NCBI RefSeq assembly: GCF_003626635.1
Contig: NZ_RAZT01000005.1
Span: forward strand, 124,001 to 188,000
Source: Micromonospora musae
GTDB taxonomy: Bacteria > Actinomycetota > Actinomycetes > Mycobacteriales > Micromonosporaceae
DNA length: 64,000 nucleotides
Direction of reading: 5' to 3'
A program made the translations under genes and the position numbers. Of this stretch, positions 7,527 through 16,508 are shown one piece after another (position 1 is the stretch's first letter; each line of letters opens with the position of its first letter). The notes under the pieces were generated by a model. It saw only the letters and a list, made by a program, of their open reading frames with translations. It was not told where the DNA came from and did not search any database.

Positions 7527-9442
7527 CAGTTGCCCGCCTCCTCAGCGAGGGCGTCGAACTCCGTGAGTTCCTCGTCCGTCAGGTACTTGGCCAGCTCGGC
7601 GCGGTCGAACAGCCTGATCAGCTCGGGGCGCATCTTCGGCAGCGGCTTGCGGGCCAGGTTCACCGAGTCGCCCTCCAGCGAGCAGACCAGATTCACCCGG
7701 CGCCACTGCGGGTCCATGGCCGGGTGGTCCTCCCGGGTGTGCCCGCCGCGCGACTCCCGCCGCTCCAGCGCCGCCTTGGCGGTGCACTCCGAGACCACCA
7801 GCATGTTGCGCAGGTCCAGCGCGAGATGCCAGCCCGGGTTGTAGCGCCGCCCACCGGCCGCGCTCACCTTCGCCACCCGCTCCCGCAGCTCGGCGAGGCG
7901 GACCAACGCGTCTGCCAGCTCACCCTCGCGCCGGATGATGCCGACCAGATCCCCCATGACCGCCTGGAGATCCTGCTGGAGGGTGTACGGGCTCTCTCCC
8001 GTGTCGCGCTGCAACGGCGCCAGCGCCGTCTCCACCGCGGCCTCGACCGCCGGCAGCGCCACCTTCGGCCGCTCGGGCAGGCTGTCCGCGTACGAGGCGG
8101 CGTGGCCGCCCGCCCGCTTGCCGAAGACGAGCAGGTCGGAGAGGGAGTTCCCGCCGAGCCGGTTGGAGCCGTGCATGCCGCCGGAGACCTCACCGGCGGC
8201 GAAGAGGCCGCGTACGTGGCCCACCGCCGCCCCGCTGTCCGGCTCGACCTCGACGCCGCCCATCACGTAGTGGCAGGTCGGGCCGACCTCCATCGGCTCC
8301 TTGGTGATGTCGACGTCGGCCAGCTCCTTGAACTGGTGGTACATCGACGGCAGCCGTCGGCGGATCTCGTCGGCCGACTTGCGGCTGGCGATGTCGAGGT
8401 AGACGCCGCCGGCAGGCGTGCCCCGGCCGGCCTTGACCTCGCTGTTGATGGCCCGGGCCACCTCGTCACGCGGGAGCAGCTCCGGCGGGCGCCGGTTGTT
8501 GTCCGGGTCGGTGTACCAGCGGTCCGCCTCCTCCTCGGTCTCCGCGTACTGCTTGCGGAAGACGTCGGGCACGTAGTCGAACATGAACCGCTTGCCCTCG
8601 GAGTTTCGCAGCACGCCGCCGTCGCCGCGCACCGACTCGGTGACGAGGATGCCCTTCACCGACGGTGGCCAGACCATTCCGGTCGGGTGGAACTGGAGGA
8701 ACTCCATGTTGATCAGGTTCGCCCCGGCGCGCAGCGCGAGCGCGTGACCGTCCCCGGTGTACTCCCACGAGTTCGAGGTGACCTTGTAGGAGCGGCCGAC
8801 CCCGCCGGTCGCCAGCACCACGGCGGGCGCCTCGAAGAGGATGAACTCGCCGGACTCCCGGTAGTAGCCGAACGCCCCGGCCACCCGGTCACCGTCGAGC
8901 AGCAGCTCGGTGACGGTGGTCTCGGAGAAGACCCGGATCCGGGCGTCGTACGAGCCGAACTCGCGCTTGTCCTCCTGCTGAAGCGAGACGATCTTCTGCT
9001 GGAGGGTGCGGATCAGCTCCAGGCCGGTACGGTCGCCGACGTGCGCCAGTCGCGGGTACTCGTGGCCGCCGAAGTTGCGCTGGGAGATCTTGCCGTTCTT
9101 GGTGCGGTCGAAGAGCGCACCGTAGGTCTCCAGCTCCCAGATCCGCTGCGGCGACTCCTTCGCGTGCAGCTCGGCCATCCGGAAGTTGTTCAGGAACTTC
9201 CCGCCGCGCATGGTGTCGCGGTAGTGCACCTGCCAGTTGTCGCGCGGGTTCACGTTCCCCATCGCGGCCGCGGCGCCGCCCTCGGCCATCACGGTGTGCG
9301 CCTTGCCGAAGAGCGACTTCGAGATGATCGCCGTCTTCTTGCCGGCCAGCCGGGCCTCGATCGCCGCGCGCAGGCCGGCGCCGCCGGCACCGATCACGAC
9401 GACGTCGTAGTGGTGTCGTTCGATGCGAGTGGTAGTCGTCAT
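7526..9442 (-). CDS. sdhA: Succinate dehydrogenase flavoprotein subunit
   Basis: A 638-residue SdhA/FrdA catalytic subunit oxidising succinate to fumarate. The FAD dinucleotide motif is VIGAGGAGLRAAIEA (residues 17-31). The histidine for covalent FAD attachment is H49 in GKAHTVMAEGG. Substrate-domain motifs follow: LATGGVGR, MEFLQFHPTG, TESVRGDGG, CHYVMGGVEV and GGNSLSDLLVFGKRAG. The length is normal for the Sdh1-type enzyme. It sits between the membrane anchor gene (12-base gap) and sdhB (1-base overlap), so the operon order is sdhC-sdhA-sdhB. Confidence 0.95.
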   Translation of the reverse strand: MTTTTRIERHHYDVVVIGAGGAGLRAAIEARLAGKKTAIISKSLFGKAHTVMAEGGAAAAMGNVNPRDNWQVHYRDTMRGGKFLNNFRMAELHAKESPQRIWELETYGALFDRTKNGKISQRNFGGHEYPRLAHVGDRTGLELIRTLQQKIVSLQQEDKREFGSYDARIRVFSETTVTELLLDGDRVAGAFGYYRESGEFILFEAPAVVLATGGVGRSYKVTSNSWEYTGDGHALALRAGANLINMEFLQFHPTGMVWPPSVKGILVTESVRGDGGVLRNSEGKRFMFDYVPDVFRKQYAETEEEADRWYTDPDNNRRPPELLPRDEVARAINSEVKAGRGTPAGGVYLDIASRKSADEIRRRLPSMYHQFKELADVDITKEPMEVGPTCHYVMGGVEVEPDSGAAVGHVRGLFAAGEVSGGMHGSNRLGGNSLSDLLVFGKRAGGHAASYADSLPERPKVALPAVEAAVETALAPLQRDTGESPYTLQQDLQAVMGDLVGIIRREGELADALVRLAELRERVAKVSAAGGRRYNPGWHLALDLRNMLVVSECTAKAALERRESRGGHTREDHPAMDPQWRRVNLVCSLEGDSVNLARKPLPKMRPELIRLFDRAELAKYLTDEELTEFDALAEEAGN

Positions 9443-9453
9443 GTCCAGGCCCT

Positions 9454-10260
9454 CTAGTTGATGAACCGCAGGTCGGGGATCCAGTCGGCCGCGACCGCCA
9501 TGACGTAGAAGTCGGTCAGCGCCAGGGTGCCGAGCGTGATCCAGGCGAGCTGCATGTGCCGGACGTTGAGCCAGGACACGCCGGTCCAGGCCCGGTAGCG
9601 CAGCGGGTGCTTGGAGAAGTGCTTGAGCCGTCCGCCGATGATGTGCCGGCAGGAGTGGCAGGAGATGGTGTACGCCCAGAGCATCACCACGTTGGCGATC
9701 AGGATCAGGTTGCCCAGCCCGAAGCCGAAGCCCTGCGGCGAGTGGAAGGCGAGGACCGCGTCCCAGCTGTTGATCAGCGAGATGATCACGGCGGCGTAGA
9801 AGAAGTAGCGGTGCAGGTTCTGCCCGAGCAGCGGGAAGCGGGTCTCACCGCTGTAGGTCTGGTGCCCGTCCGGTACCGCGCAGGCCGGCGGCGAGAGCCA
9901 GAACGACCGGTAGTACGCCTTGCGGTAGTAGTAGCAGGTCAGCCGGAACAGCAGCAGGAAGGGCAGGGTGAACGCGGCCTCCGGGATGATCCACCAGTCG
10001 GGGAGGATCGTTCCGAAGTGCGCCGACCCCTCGACGCACCGGTCCGTGATGCACGGTGAGTAGAACGGGGTCAGGTAGTGGAACTCCTCGACCCAGTACC
10101 ACTTGTGCATGTAGACCCGGACCGTCGCGTACGCGACCCAGGCGGTGAGTCCGACGACGGTGATCAGTGGGGCGAACCACCAGCGGTCGGTGCGCAACGT
10201 CTTCGCCGCGATGGCGGCGCGCGCCCGCGCTCCCCGCGGCCTCGTTGCCGTTGATGTCAT
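9454..10260 (-). CDS. sdhC: Succinate dehydrogenase cytochrome b membrane anchor
   Basis: A 268-residue integral membrane protein with about five hydrophobic segments (for example WFAPLITVVGLTAWVAYATV, AAFTLPFLLLFRLTCYYY and LILIANVVMLWAYTISC) and several histidines in or near them that could ligate haem. A single large anchor of this size matches the Sdh1 type rather than separate SdhC and SdhD. It passes electrons to menaquinone. The ATG at 10260 was chosen because GAGGAGA lies about 9 bases upstream and the basic N terminus precedes the first membrane helix; longer readings add an arginine-rich stretch. It is the first gene of the operon. Confidence 0.9.
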   Translation of the reverse strand: MTSTATRPRGARARAAIAAKTLRTDRWWFAPLITVVGLTAWVAYATVRVYMHKWYWVEEFHYLTPFYSPCITDRCVEGSAHFGTILPDWWIIPEAAFTLPFLLLFRLTCYYYRKAYYRSFWLSPPACAVPDGHQTYSGETRFPLLGQNLHRYFFYAAVIISLINSWDAVLAFHSPQGFGFGLGNLILIANVVMLWAYTISCHSCRHIIGGRLKHFSKHPLRYRAWTGVSWLNVRHMQLAWITLGTLALTDFYVMAVAADWIPDLRFIN

Positions 10261-10574
10261 TCGAGTCGTCTCCTCGACGGGCCCGCACCCGCGCGGGCGG
10301 AACTTCCTCCGGTCGGCACGCGGACCGGCGAAACCGCACCCGCTTGCCACGTCATGCGCACACCAACGACCACGCCGGCACACCGGCGCAGCTAAGTGAC
10401 ACACGTTACGCCGATCTTCGCTTGCCGTCCGTCCAAGGCGACGTCCCGTGTGTCCGACCGGCTCGAGAGCCCCCGGCACGATGATCGATGTGACGATGTT
10501 AAGAAGGTCTCTGTCCCGTCCCGACGCCGGGGTGGCCGAGCAGCGCCGAAGCGCCGACCGGAGGCGTCCGCCGG
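10261..10574. promoter_or_regulatory. Upstream region of the sdh operon
   Basis: A 314-base non-coding gap upstream of sdhC and downstream of tldE. It holds two similar elements, GTGAC-ACAC-GTTAC (10396-10409) and GTGAC-GAT-GTTAA (10490-10502). The first is a near-palindrome reminiscent of a weak Crp/FNR-type site. An AT-richer patch around 10488-10505 would suit a promoter reading toward sdhC. No open reading frame of convincing quality lies inside. Confidence 0.4.
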
Positions 10575-11978
10575 TCAGCCGGAGGCGCCGCCGGTGAAGT
10601 TCCACGCGGCGAGCCGCAGCGGTGGGGCCGTCCACCAGACACCGTCCAGCCGGTCCGGTTGCCGGACCGGCTCGCGGCCGACGCCGAGCACCCGACCGGG
10701 CCCCAAAGCCCGCGGGTACGACTCGGTGAACCGGAAGTCGCGTACGGCCGAGGTGACCTGTCCGTCCTCGACCAGCCAGACCCCGTTGCGGGTCAACCCG
10801 GTCACCACCAGGCTCTTCGGGTCGAGCACCCGGGTGTACCACAGGTCGCTGACCAGCAACCCCCGCTCGACCTGCGCCACCAGGGCCGCGGTGTCCCGGT
10901 CGGCGACCGCGCCGACGGTCGGCAGACCGGCCGCGCCGTCCGCGTCACCGTCCGTCCCGTCGCGCCCGAGCAGCCGCAGGTTACGGGGGATCGGGCCGAA
11001 GCTCGCGCCACCGGCGATGCCGTGCCCCGTGGAGTGCGTACCCGCGTCCGCGGCGGTCCGCCGATCGTGTACGACCGCGCGGGTGGTGCCGGCCTCGACG
11101 AGCGTCAACCGGCGGCGGGGCGTCCCCTCCACATCGAACGGCAGGTCGACCGCGCTGAGCGGATCGTCGACCACGGTGACGGCCGGATCGAACTGCGCCA
11201 CGCCCGGTTCGGCGAACGACTGCCGCTCGGCGTGGCGCTTGCCGTTGAAGCCGTACCAGGAGAGGTTCTGGAGCAGGTCCGCCACCGCGGCCGGCTCGAA
11301 CACCACCTCGTACCGCCCCGGGGTCAGCTCGACCGGGTCCACCGCCGCCCGGGCCTTGGTCGCCGCCCGCGCGCCCAGCACGGCGCCGTCGAGGTCGGCC
11401 AGCCGGTCCGCGCAGAGTCGGGCGACCCCGTCCGCGCCGCCGGCTCGGGCGATGCCGTCCATGGCCGCCTCGACGGCGTGCCCGTACGCCGAATGTCCCG
11501 CGCTGTTCGCGAACCCCGACGACCGGTGGGTGGTACGGCAGTAGCCGGCCGTCTCCAGTCCACCGGCCGCGTCGACGAAGGCGCGGACCCGCTCGGCCCG
11601 CTGGTCCGGGTCGGCGTACGCGGTGGCCTCGTCGGCCGGGCCGGACGACGGCGTCGGCGTGGCCGGGGTGAGCCCCGGCCAGGCCGGATCGGGCGGACCG
11701 AGCCGCGCTGCGGCGAGAGTCCGCTCGACCAGCGTACGCAGCCCCTCCGGGCTCACCGAGCTGCCGTTCGCCGCGGCGGTACGCCCGTCGACGTGCACCC
11801 GCAGCCGGACGCCCACGCCCGACTCGGCGACGTTCTGGTGGATGAAGGAGTTGGCGAACCGGGTCAACGCCAGATCCGCCCGGGTGACCACCGCCTCGGC
11901 CTCCGCGTCCGGGCCGCCGATGCGGCGGACCAGGTCGATCACCTGACCGGCGAGCTCCAACTCACTCCTCGCGCTCAC
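10575..11978 (-). CDS. tldE: TldE/PmbA-family metalloprotease partner subunit
   Basis: A 467-residue member of the TldD/PmbA family. TldE partners TldD in a heteromeric metalloprotease that degrades short unfolded peptides and trims modified peptides such as microcin B17 in Escherichia coli. This subunit lacks the HExxxH motif found in its neighbour, as expected of TldE. Family blocks include DLVVRRIGG-like N-terminal helices and TGLTRNGVWLVEDGQVTSAVRDFRFTES at the C terminus. The GTG at 11978 overlaps the tldD stop by four bases (GTGA), so the subunits are translationally coupled. Confidence 0.85.
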   Translation of the reverse strand: MSARSELELAGQVIDLVRRIGGPDAEAEAVVTRADLALTRFANSFIHQNVAESGVGVRLRVHVDGRTAAANGSSVSPEGLRTLVERTLAAARLGPPDPAWPGLTPATPTPSSGPADEATAYADPDQRAERVRAFVDAAGGLETAGYCRTTHRSSGFANSAGHSAYGHAVEAAMDGIARAGGADGVARLCADRLADLDGAVLGARAATKARAAVDPVELTPGRYEVVFEPAAVADLLQNLSWYGFNGKRHAERQSFAEPGVAQFDPAVTVVDDPLSAVDLPFDVEGTPRRRLTLVEAGTTRAVVHDRRTAADAGTHSTGHGIAGGASFGPIPRNLRLLGRDGTDGDADGAAGLPTVGAVADRDTAALVAQVERGLLVSDLWYTRVLDPKSLVVTGLTRNGVWLVEDGQVTSAVRDFRFTESYPRALGPGRVLGVGREPVRQPDRLDGVWWTAPPLRLAAWNFTGGASG

Positions 11979-13411
11979 GCGGACACTCCCACGCGGACGT
12001 TGCGGAACCGGGCCGGCGCGGCCGGGTGGCCGGTGTGCCCGGTCTGGCCGGGCTGGCCCTTCCCGCAGTTCGGCGTCCCCCAGGCGGTGGTCTCCGAGGA
12101 GAGCATGTCCATCGACCGCCAGAAGAGCGGGCCGATGCCGGTGTAGGTCGGGTTGCGCAGCATCCGCCCGCGCCGGCCCCGCTTCACCTCCCAGCCGATC
12201 TCGCAGCCGAACTGGAAGTTGAGCCGTTTGTCGTCGATCGACCAGGAGCGGTTCAAATCCATCAGCACCCCGTCGTCGGTCTCCGAGATGATCTCCTCAA
12301 GGGTGTGCGGGCCGGGTTCGAGACCCACGTTCGTCATCCGCACCATCGGCAGCCGGGCCCAGCCGTCGGACCGTACGCTCCCGCCGTAGTCCAGGCCCGC
12401 GACGGCGGCCGAGTCCCGGCCGGCGAGCACGCCCACCCAACGGCCCTCGCGGACCGCGTCCCGCTTCACCGCGGGGGAGCCCTCGTCGTCGAAGCCGAAG
12501 CTGCCGAGCGCCCCCGGGATGGTCGGGTCGATGGTGATGTTCATCAGCTCGGAGCCGTAGCGCAGCGAGCCGAGCTGAGCCAGGTCCAGCCAGGACGTGC
12601 CGGCGAAGGCGGCCTCCCAGCCGAGGATCCGGTCCAGCTCGATGGCGTGCCCCACCGACTCGTGGATCTGCAACGCCAGCTGTTCGCCACCGAGGATCAG
12701 GTCGGTCTCGCCGGCCGGGCACGCGGGCGCGGTGAGCAGCGCCCGGGACTCGTCGGCGATCCGGGCGGCGTGCGCGGCCAGGTCCAGCGACTCCACGAGC
12801 TCCCAGCCGGTGGTGCCGTACTGGCCCCGGTAGCTGGGGTAGGAGCGGCGCTGCGTCTCGCCGTCGCCGATCGAGGTGGCGGAGATCCCGCCGCCGCACT
12901 CGCGGATGCGCTGGTCGATCCGGTGCCCCTCGCTGGAGACGAACCACTTGGCCGTGTCCCAGATCTGGTAGAGGCCCTCGGCCAGGTCGGCGCCGTGCTC
13001 CCGCATGGTCGTGGTCGCCCGGACCAGTAGGTCGCCCTTGTCGGAGAGCGGCACGCCGAGCGGGTCGATGCGGCACTCCGAGGCCCAGGTCGCGGTGACC
13101 GCCTCGGCGGGCGTCAGGTCGACGGGCGGGCCGGGCACCCGCGCGCTCGCGGCGGCGATCCGCGCGGCGCGCCGACCGGCGTCGCGGGCGGCCGCGTCGG
13201 AGAGCTCGGGTACGGCGTAGAAGCCCCAGCTCGACCCGACCAGCGCGCGTACGCCCAGGCCCGTGCTCTCGTGCTGGGTCAGCTCCTCGATCTCGCCGTT
13301 GCGCGCCGCCATCGACTCGTAGCTCCGGTGCATCACGCGCGCGTCGGCGTACCGGGCGCCGGCGTCCACAGCGGCCTGTACGGCGGCGGTCGCCGCGTCG
13401 AACTCGTTCAT
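11975..13411 (-). CDS. tldD: TldD-family metalloprotease subunit
   Basis: A 478-residue TldD, the metal-bearing subunit of the TldD-TldE protease. The zinc motif HExxxH appears as HESVGHAIELDRILGWE, and the family C-terminal blocks ERGRRGRMLRNPTYTG-like and TTAWGTPNCGKGQPGQ are present, the latter typical of TldD. The ATG at 13411 gives an N terminus at the expected distance from the first conserved block (DARVMHRSYESMAARNGEIEE). It is followed with a 4-base overlap by tldE. A Uma2-family gene ends 33 bases upstream on the same strand and may be co-transcribed. Confidence 0.88.
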   Translation of the reverse strand: MNEFDAATAAVQAAVDAGARYADARVMHRSYESMAARNGEIEELTQHESTGLGVRALVGSSWGFYAVPELSDAAARDAGRRAARIAAASARVPGPPVDLTPAEAVTATWASECRIDPLGVPLSDKGDLLVRATTTMREHGADLAEGLYQIWDTAKWFVSSEGHRIDQRIRECGGGISATSIGDGETQRRSYPSYRGQYGTTGWELVESLDLAAHAARIADESRALLTAPACPAGETDLILGGEQLALQIHESVGHAIELDRILGWEAAFAGTSWLDLAQLGSLRYGSELMNITIDPTIPGALGSFGFDDEGSPAVKRDAVREGRWVGVLAGRDSAAVAGLDYGGSVRSDGWARLPMVRMTNVGLEPGPHTLEEIISETDDGVLMDLNRSWSIDDKRLNFQFGCEIGWEVKRGRRGRMLRNPTYTGIGPLFWRSMDMLSSETTAWGTPNCGKGQPGQTGHTGHPAAPARFRNVRVGVSA

Positions 13412-13444
13412 GCGACCGACCCTAGGCCAGCGGCCCGACCTGCG

Positions 13445-13993
13445 TCAGGGCAGCAGCTCTTCGGGCCGGATCGTGGCCCGGACCGGCTCGGTCAGCTCCA
13501 GGGCCTCGGCGCGCTTGGCCGCCGAGTGTTCGACGTAGTGGCGGCCGCGGCGTCGATAGAGACGGAGTGTCTCGGCCGCCTGATCCACCAGCAGGTACCA
13601 GTCGATGCCGGCGGCCGCGTAGTAGTGCATCTTGAGCACCTTGTCGGTCGAGGCGTTACCGGGAGAGACGATCTCGCAGATCAGGCGGACGCTCGTCGCC
13701 TCGACGTACGGCTCGTCGAGGTTCACCGGTGAAGTGATCACGAGGTCGGGAATCGGGATGCGGCCCGGCCGTAGTCGGACGTTCACCGCTTCGAGCAGTT
13801 CGAGCCCCACGGCTTCAGCCGCTGCTTCGAAGATGTTTCCGAGCTTGCGGGAGATGCGTTGGTGTCGTGGGGTTGGTGCTGGGGTCACGTGAAGGCTCCC
13901 GTCGAAGAGTTCGACGCGCTGGGACGTCTCGCCGAGGGAGAGGTACTCCTCTTCGGTCCACGGGCCTTCGTGGTCGAACACCGCCACGGTCAT
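13445..13993 (-). CDS. Uma2-family (DUF820) PD-(D/E)xK protein
   Basis: A 182-residue Uma2-type protein with a restriction-endonuclease-like fold. Candidate catalytic residues are D in IPDLVI, E in LICEIVSP and K in TDKVLKM, followed by the family block YYAAAGIDWYLLVDQ. Function is unproven; such proteins are common in multiple copies in actinomycetes and cyanobacteria. The ATG at 13993 has GGAGGTG directly upstream at good spacing; a GTG four codons earlier is less likely. It is divergent from the peptide transporter operon. Confidence 0.78.
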   Translation of the reverse strand: MTVAVFDHEGPWTEEEYLSLGETSQRVELFDGSLHVTPAPTPRHQRISRKLGNIFEAAAEAVGLELLEAVNVRLRPGRIPIPDLVITSPVNLDEPYVEATSVRLICEIVSPGNASTDKVLKMHYYAAAGIDWYLLVDQAAETLRLYRRRGRHYVEHSAAKRAEALELTEPVRATIRPEELLP

Positions 13994-14048
13994 GGTCACC
14001 TCCACCTCGTGTCGGCGGGAATGCTTGCCTGACTGCCGCTGTCATCGT

Positions 14049-14063
14049 CGCACCAGAGGTGCG
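14049..14063. promoter_or_regulatory. Palindromic element between Uma2 and transporter genes
   Basis: CGCACC-AGA-GGTGCG is a perfect 6-bp inverted repeat in the divergent intergenic region. It could be an operator for either gene. No regulator is implied by the context. Confidence 0.35.
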
Positions 14064-14178
14064 GTGACGTGGCGAAGCCGGCGAGTGGACTTCGTGAATG
14101 TGCTGGTGAGGGCTGTTCATGGACGTTGCCGAGTCGTTACGCTGACGGCCGCTGACAGCCCGCGACTTTGTAGCTTAT

Positions 14179-14206
14179 TTTCACCCTCAGGGATTTCCTG
14201 TAAGTT
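14179..14206 (+). promoter_or_regulatory. Candidate promoter of transporter ATPase-permease unit
   Basis: A TTTCAC box at 14179-14184 and a TAAGTT box at 14201-14206 (fits TANNNT) are separated by 16 bases in a notably AT-rich island, 26 bases before the GTG of the first ATPase gene. The -10 area is part of GTAAGTTCTCTTC, which recurs nearly unchanged at the solute-binding-protein promoter (18662-18674). Confidence 0.45.
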
Positions 14207-14231
14207 CTCTTCGTCACTGGGGGAGGCGGTC

Positions 14232-15338
14232 GTGGGCAGGTCGGAGTCGGTGCCGTCCGGGCAGACGGGCGATCGTCCCAGCGTGCCGGAGCAGCGCTCC
14301 GGCGACGCGCCGTACCTGCGGGTGAACGACCTGCGGGTGCGTTTCAACACCGAGGACGGTGTGGTCCGGGCGGTGGATGGAGTCTCGTTCACGGTGGAGC
14401 GTGGCCGCACGCTCGGCATCGTCGGTGAGTCCGGATCGGGCAAGAGCGTCACCTCACTCGCCATCCTCGGCCTGCACAACGCCAAGCGCGCCAGCATCGG
14501 CGGCGAGATCTTCGTCGGCGGTCGGCAGTTGGTCGGCCTGCCGGAGGAGGAGGTACGCCGGCTGCGTGGCCGCGACATGGCGATGATCTTCCAGGATCCG
14601 CTTTCGGCGCTGCACCCGTACTTCACGGTCGGGCGGCAGATCGCCGAGGCGTACCGGGTGCACCACCCGCGCGCGGGCAAGCGGGAGGCCCGGCAGCGGG
14701 CGGTCGACATGCTCGGCCGGGTCGGCATTCCGCAACCGGCGCGCCGCTTCGACCAGTACCCGCACGAGTTCTCCGGCGGCATGCGCCAGCGGGCGATGAT
14801 CGCGATGGCGCTGGTCAACGACCCGGACCTGCTCATCGCCGACGAGCCGACCACCGCCCTCGACGTCACCGTGCAGGCGCAGATCCTGGACCTGCTCGCC
14901 GACCTCCAGGCCGAGTTCCACTCCGCGATCATCCTGATCACGCACGACCTCGGCGTGGTCAGCCAGGTCGCCGACGACGTACTCGTCATGTACGGGGGCC
15001 GGGCCGTCGAACGCGGCAGCGTCGAGCAGGTGCTCCGCCGGCCGCAGCACCCGTACACCTGGGGGTTGCTCTCCAGCGTGCCCTCCCTGCACGGCGACGC
15101 GGACGCGGAGCTGGTGCCGATCCGGGGCAACCCGCCGAGCCTGATCAACCTCCCCTCGGGCTGCTCCTTCCACCCGCGCTGCCGGTACGCCGACCGCAAC
15201 GGGGACCGGTCCCGCAGCGAGGTGCCCGAGCTGCGCCCGGCCGGGGAGGAGGGCCACCTGGTCTCCTGCCACCTGGCCGCCGAGGAGCGGACGCGGCTCT
15301 ACCGCGAGGAGATCGCACATGTGGGGGTCGCTCGGTGA
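14232..15338 (+). CDS. Peptide ABC transporter ATPase, OppD/DppD type
   Basis: A 368-residue ATPase that powers peptide uptake at the inner face of the membrane. Walker A is GESGSGKS, the signature is FSGGMRQRAMIAMAL, Walker B LLIADEPTTALDVT and the switch histidine ITHDLG. The C-terminal region has the oligopeptide-transporter signature with Cys-containing SGCSFHPRCRYAD. The GTG at 14232 has GGGAGG at about 6 bases; longer upstream readings lack family similarity. Its stop overlaps a mini-ORF start (GTGA) in a tandem repeat linking it to the second ATPase gene. Opp and Dpp specificity cannot be told apart. Confidence 0.92.
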   Translation: MGRSESVPSGQTGDRPSVPEQRSGDAPYLRVNDLRVRFNTEDGVVRAVDGVSFTVERGRTLGIVGESGSGKSVTSLAILGLHNAKRASIGGEIFVGGRQLVGLPEEEVRRLRGRDMAMIFQDPLSALHPYFTVGRQIAEAYRVHHPRAGKREARQRAVDMLGRVGIPQPARRFDQYPHEFSGGMRQRAMIAMALVNDPDLLIADEPTTALDVTVQAQILDLLADLQAEFHSAIILITHDLGVVSQVADDVLVMYGGRAVERGSVEQVLRRPQHPYTWGLLSSVPSLHGDADAELVPIRGNPPSLINLPSGCSFHPRCRYADRNGDRSRSEVPELRPAGEEGHLVSCHLAAEERTRLYREEIAHVGVAR

Positions 15339-15450
15339 GCGCGAGGAACGCAGCGCAGCGGAGTACCGCAGTCGCGAACGAAGGCGGGTGTCGGTGAGCG
15401 CGAGGAACGCAGCGCAGCGGAGTACCGCAGTCGCGAACGAAGGCAGGCTC
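15332..15450 (+). repeat. Tandem 59-bp intergenic repeat, two copies
   Basis: Two copies in direct tandem (from 15332 and from 15391) are identical over their first 54 bases and then diverge slightly. They fill the gap between the two ATPase genes. Each copy carries a 20-codon mini-ORF whose start overlaps the preceding stop and whose stop overlaps the following start. Confidence 0.9.
15335..15397 (+). CDS. Coupling mini-ORF 1 (20 codons)
   Basis: GTG to TGA, encoding a 20-residue peptide that begins [17 protein letters not shown]. Its GTG overlaps the stop of the upstream ATPase gene (GTGA, 15335-15338) and its stop overlaps the GTG of the second mini-ORF (15394-15397). Whether it is translated for its product or only passes ribosomes along is unknown. 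The peptide has no recognisable domain. Confidence 0.45.
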   Translation: MSARNAAQRSTAVANEGGCR

Positions 15451-15456
15451 CGATGA
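15394..15456 (+). CDS. Coupling mini-ORF 2 (20 codons)
   Basis: A second copy of the mini-ORF, with the same first 17 residues and then RLR. Its start overlaps the stop of mini-ORF 1 and its stop overlaps the ATG of the OppF-type gene (ATGA, 15453-15456). Each 4-base overlap shifts the frame by -1, so three overlaps bring the chain back to the frame of the first ATPase gene. Confidence 0.45.
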   Translation: MSARNAAQRSTAVANEGRLR

Positions 15457-16508
15457 GTGAGGTGGGCACGCCGTCGGCGGAGGCCGAGCCGCTGCTACGG
15501 GTACGTGGGCTGGCCAAGCACTTCCCGGTACGCACCGGCCTGCGCAGCCGCGGCGTGGTGCGGGCGGTCGACGGGCTGGACTTCGACGTGCGGCCCGGTG
15601 AGACGGTCGGCCTGGTCGGTGAGTCCGGCTGCGGCAAGACCACCACCGGTCGGATGCTGGTGCGACTGCTGGAGCCGAGCGCCGGCACGATCGAGTTCGA
15701 CGGCCGGGACATCACCCACGCCGGCCGGCGTGAGCTGCGCCCGCTGCGCCAGGACCTGCAGATCATCTTCCAGGACCCGTACGCCTCGCTGAATCCCCGG
15801 CACACGGTGGGCCGGATCATCGCCATGCCGTTGCAGGTCAACGGCGTCGAGCCGGCGGGTGGCGTCAAGGCGCGCGTGCAGGAGCTGCTGGAGGTCGTCG
15901 GGCTGAACCCGGAGCACTACAACCGGTACCCGCACGAGTTCTCCGGCGGGCAGCGGCAGCGGATCGGCATCGCCCGGGCGTTGGCGCTGCGGCCGAAGCT
16001 CATCGTCGCCGACGAGCCGGTCTCCGCCCTGGACGTGTCGATCCAGGCGCAGGTGGTCAACCTGCTTCGCGAGCTGCAGCGGGACCTGGGGTTGGCGTTC
16101 GTCTTCATCGCGCACGACCTGGCCGTGGTCCGCCACTTCTGCCAGCGGGTCGCCGTGATGTACCTCGGCAAGATCGTGGAGATCGGCGACCGGGCCGACA
16201 TCTACGAGCGGCCGCAGCATCCGTACACCCGGGCGCTGCTCTCGGCGATCCCGGACGTCACCAAGCTCGGCCCGGCGGGCCGGATCCGGCTCACCGGTGA
16301 CGTGCCGACCCCGCTCGACCCGCCGTCGGGTTGCCGGTTCCGCACCCGGTGCTGGAAGGCGCGGGAGATCTGCGCGACCGAGGAGCCGGCGCTGGTGTCG
16401 CGGGACGGCGGCGGGCAGGCCACCGCCTGCCACTTCCCGGAGTCCGGCCCGGTGGCGGGGGAGAGCGGCGGCACGGCCGGCGCGGCCGTCGAGGAGGTGT
16501 CGAAGTGA
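15453..16508 (+). CDS. Peptide ABC transporter ATPase, OppF/DppF type
   Basis: A 351-residue second ATPase of the peptide importer. Walker A is GESGCGKT, the signature [15 protein letters not shown], Walker [15 protein letters not shown] and the switch region [14 protein letters not shown]. The C terminus holds the family [18 protein letters not shown] motif, which in related transporters can bind an Fe-S cluster. The ATG at 15453 overlaps the stop of mini-ORF 2. Its own stop overlaps the GTG of the permease gene (GTGA), so ATPases and permease are coupled. Confidence 0.92.
   Translation: MSEVGTPSAEAEPLLRVRGLAKHFPVRTGLRSRGVVRAVDGLDFDVRPGETVGLVGESGCGKTTTGRMLVRLLEPSAGTIEFDGRDITHAGRRELRPLRQDLQIIFQDPYASLNPRHTVGRIIAMPLQVNGVEPAGGVKARVQELLEVVGLNPEHYNRYPHEFSGGQRQRIGIARALALRPKLIVADEPVSALDVSIQAQVVNLLRELQRDLGLAFVFIAHDLAVVRHFCQRVAVMYLGKIVEIGDRADIYERPQHPYTRALLSAIPDVTKLGPAGRIRLTGDVPTPLDPPSGCRFRTRCWKAREICATEEPALVSRDGGGQATACHFPESGPVAGESGGTAGAAVEEVSK

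Noticed and set aside
15332..15450. CRISPR array or transposon ends for the 59-bp tandem repeat
   Set aside because: There are only two directly abutting copies with no spacers, no cas or transposase gene and no terminal inverted repeats; the overlap pattern with genes explains the layout better.
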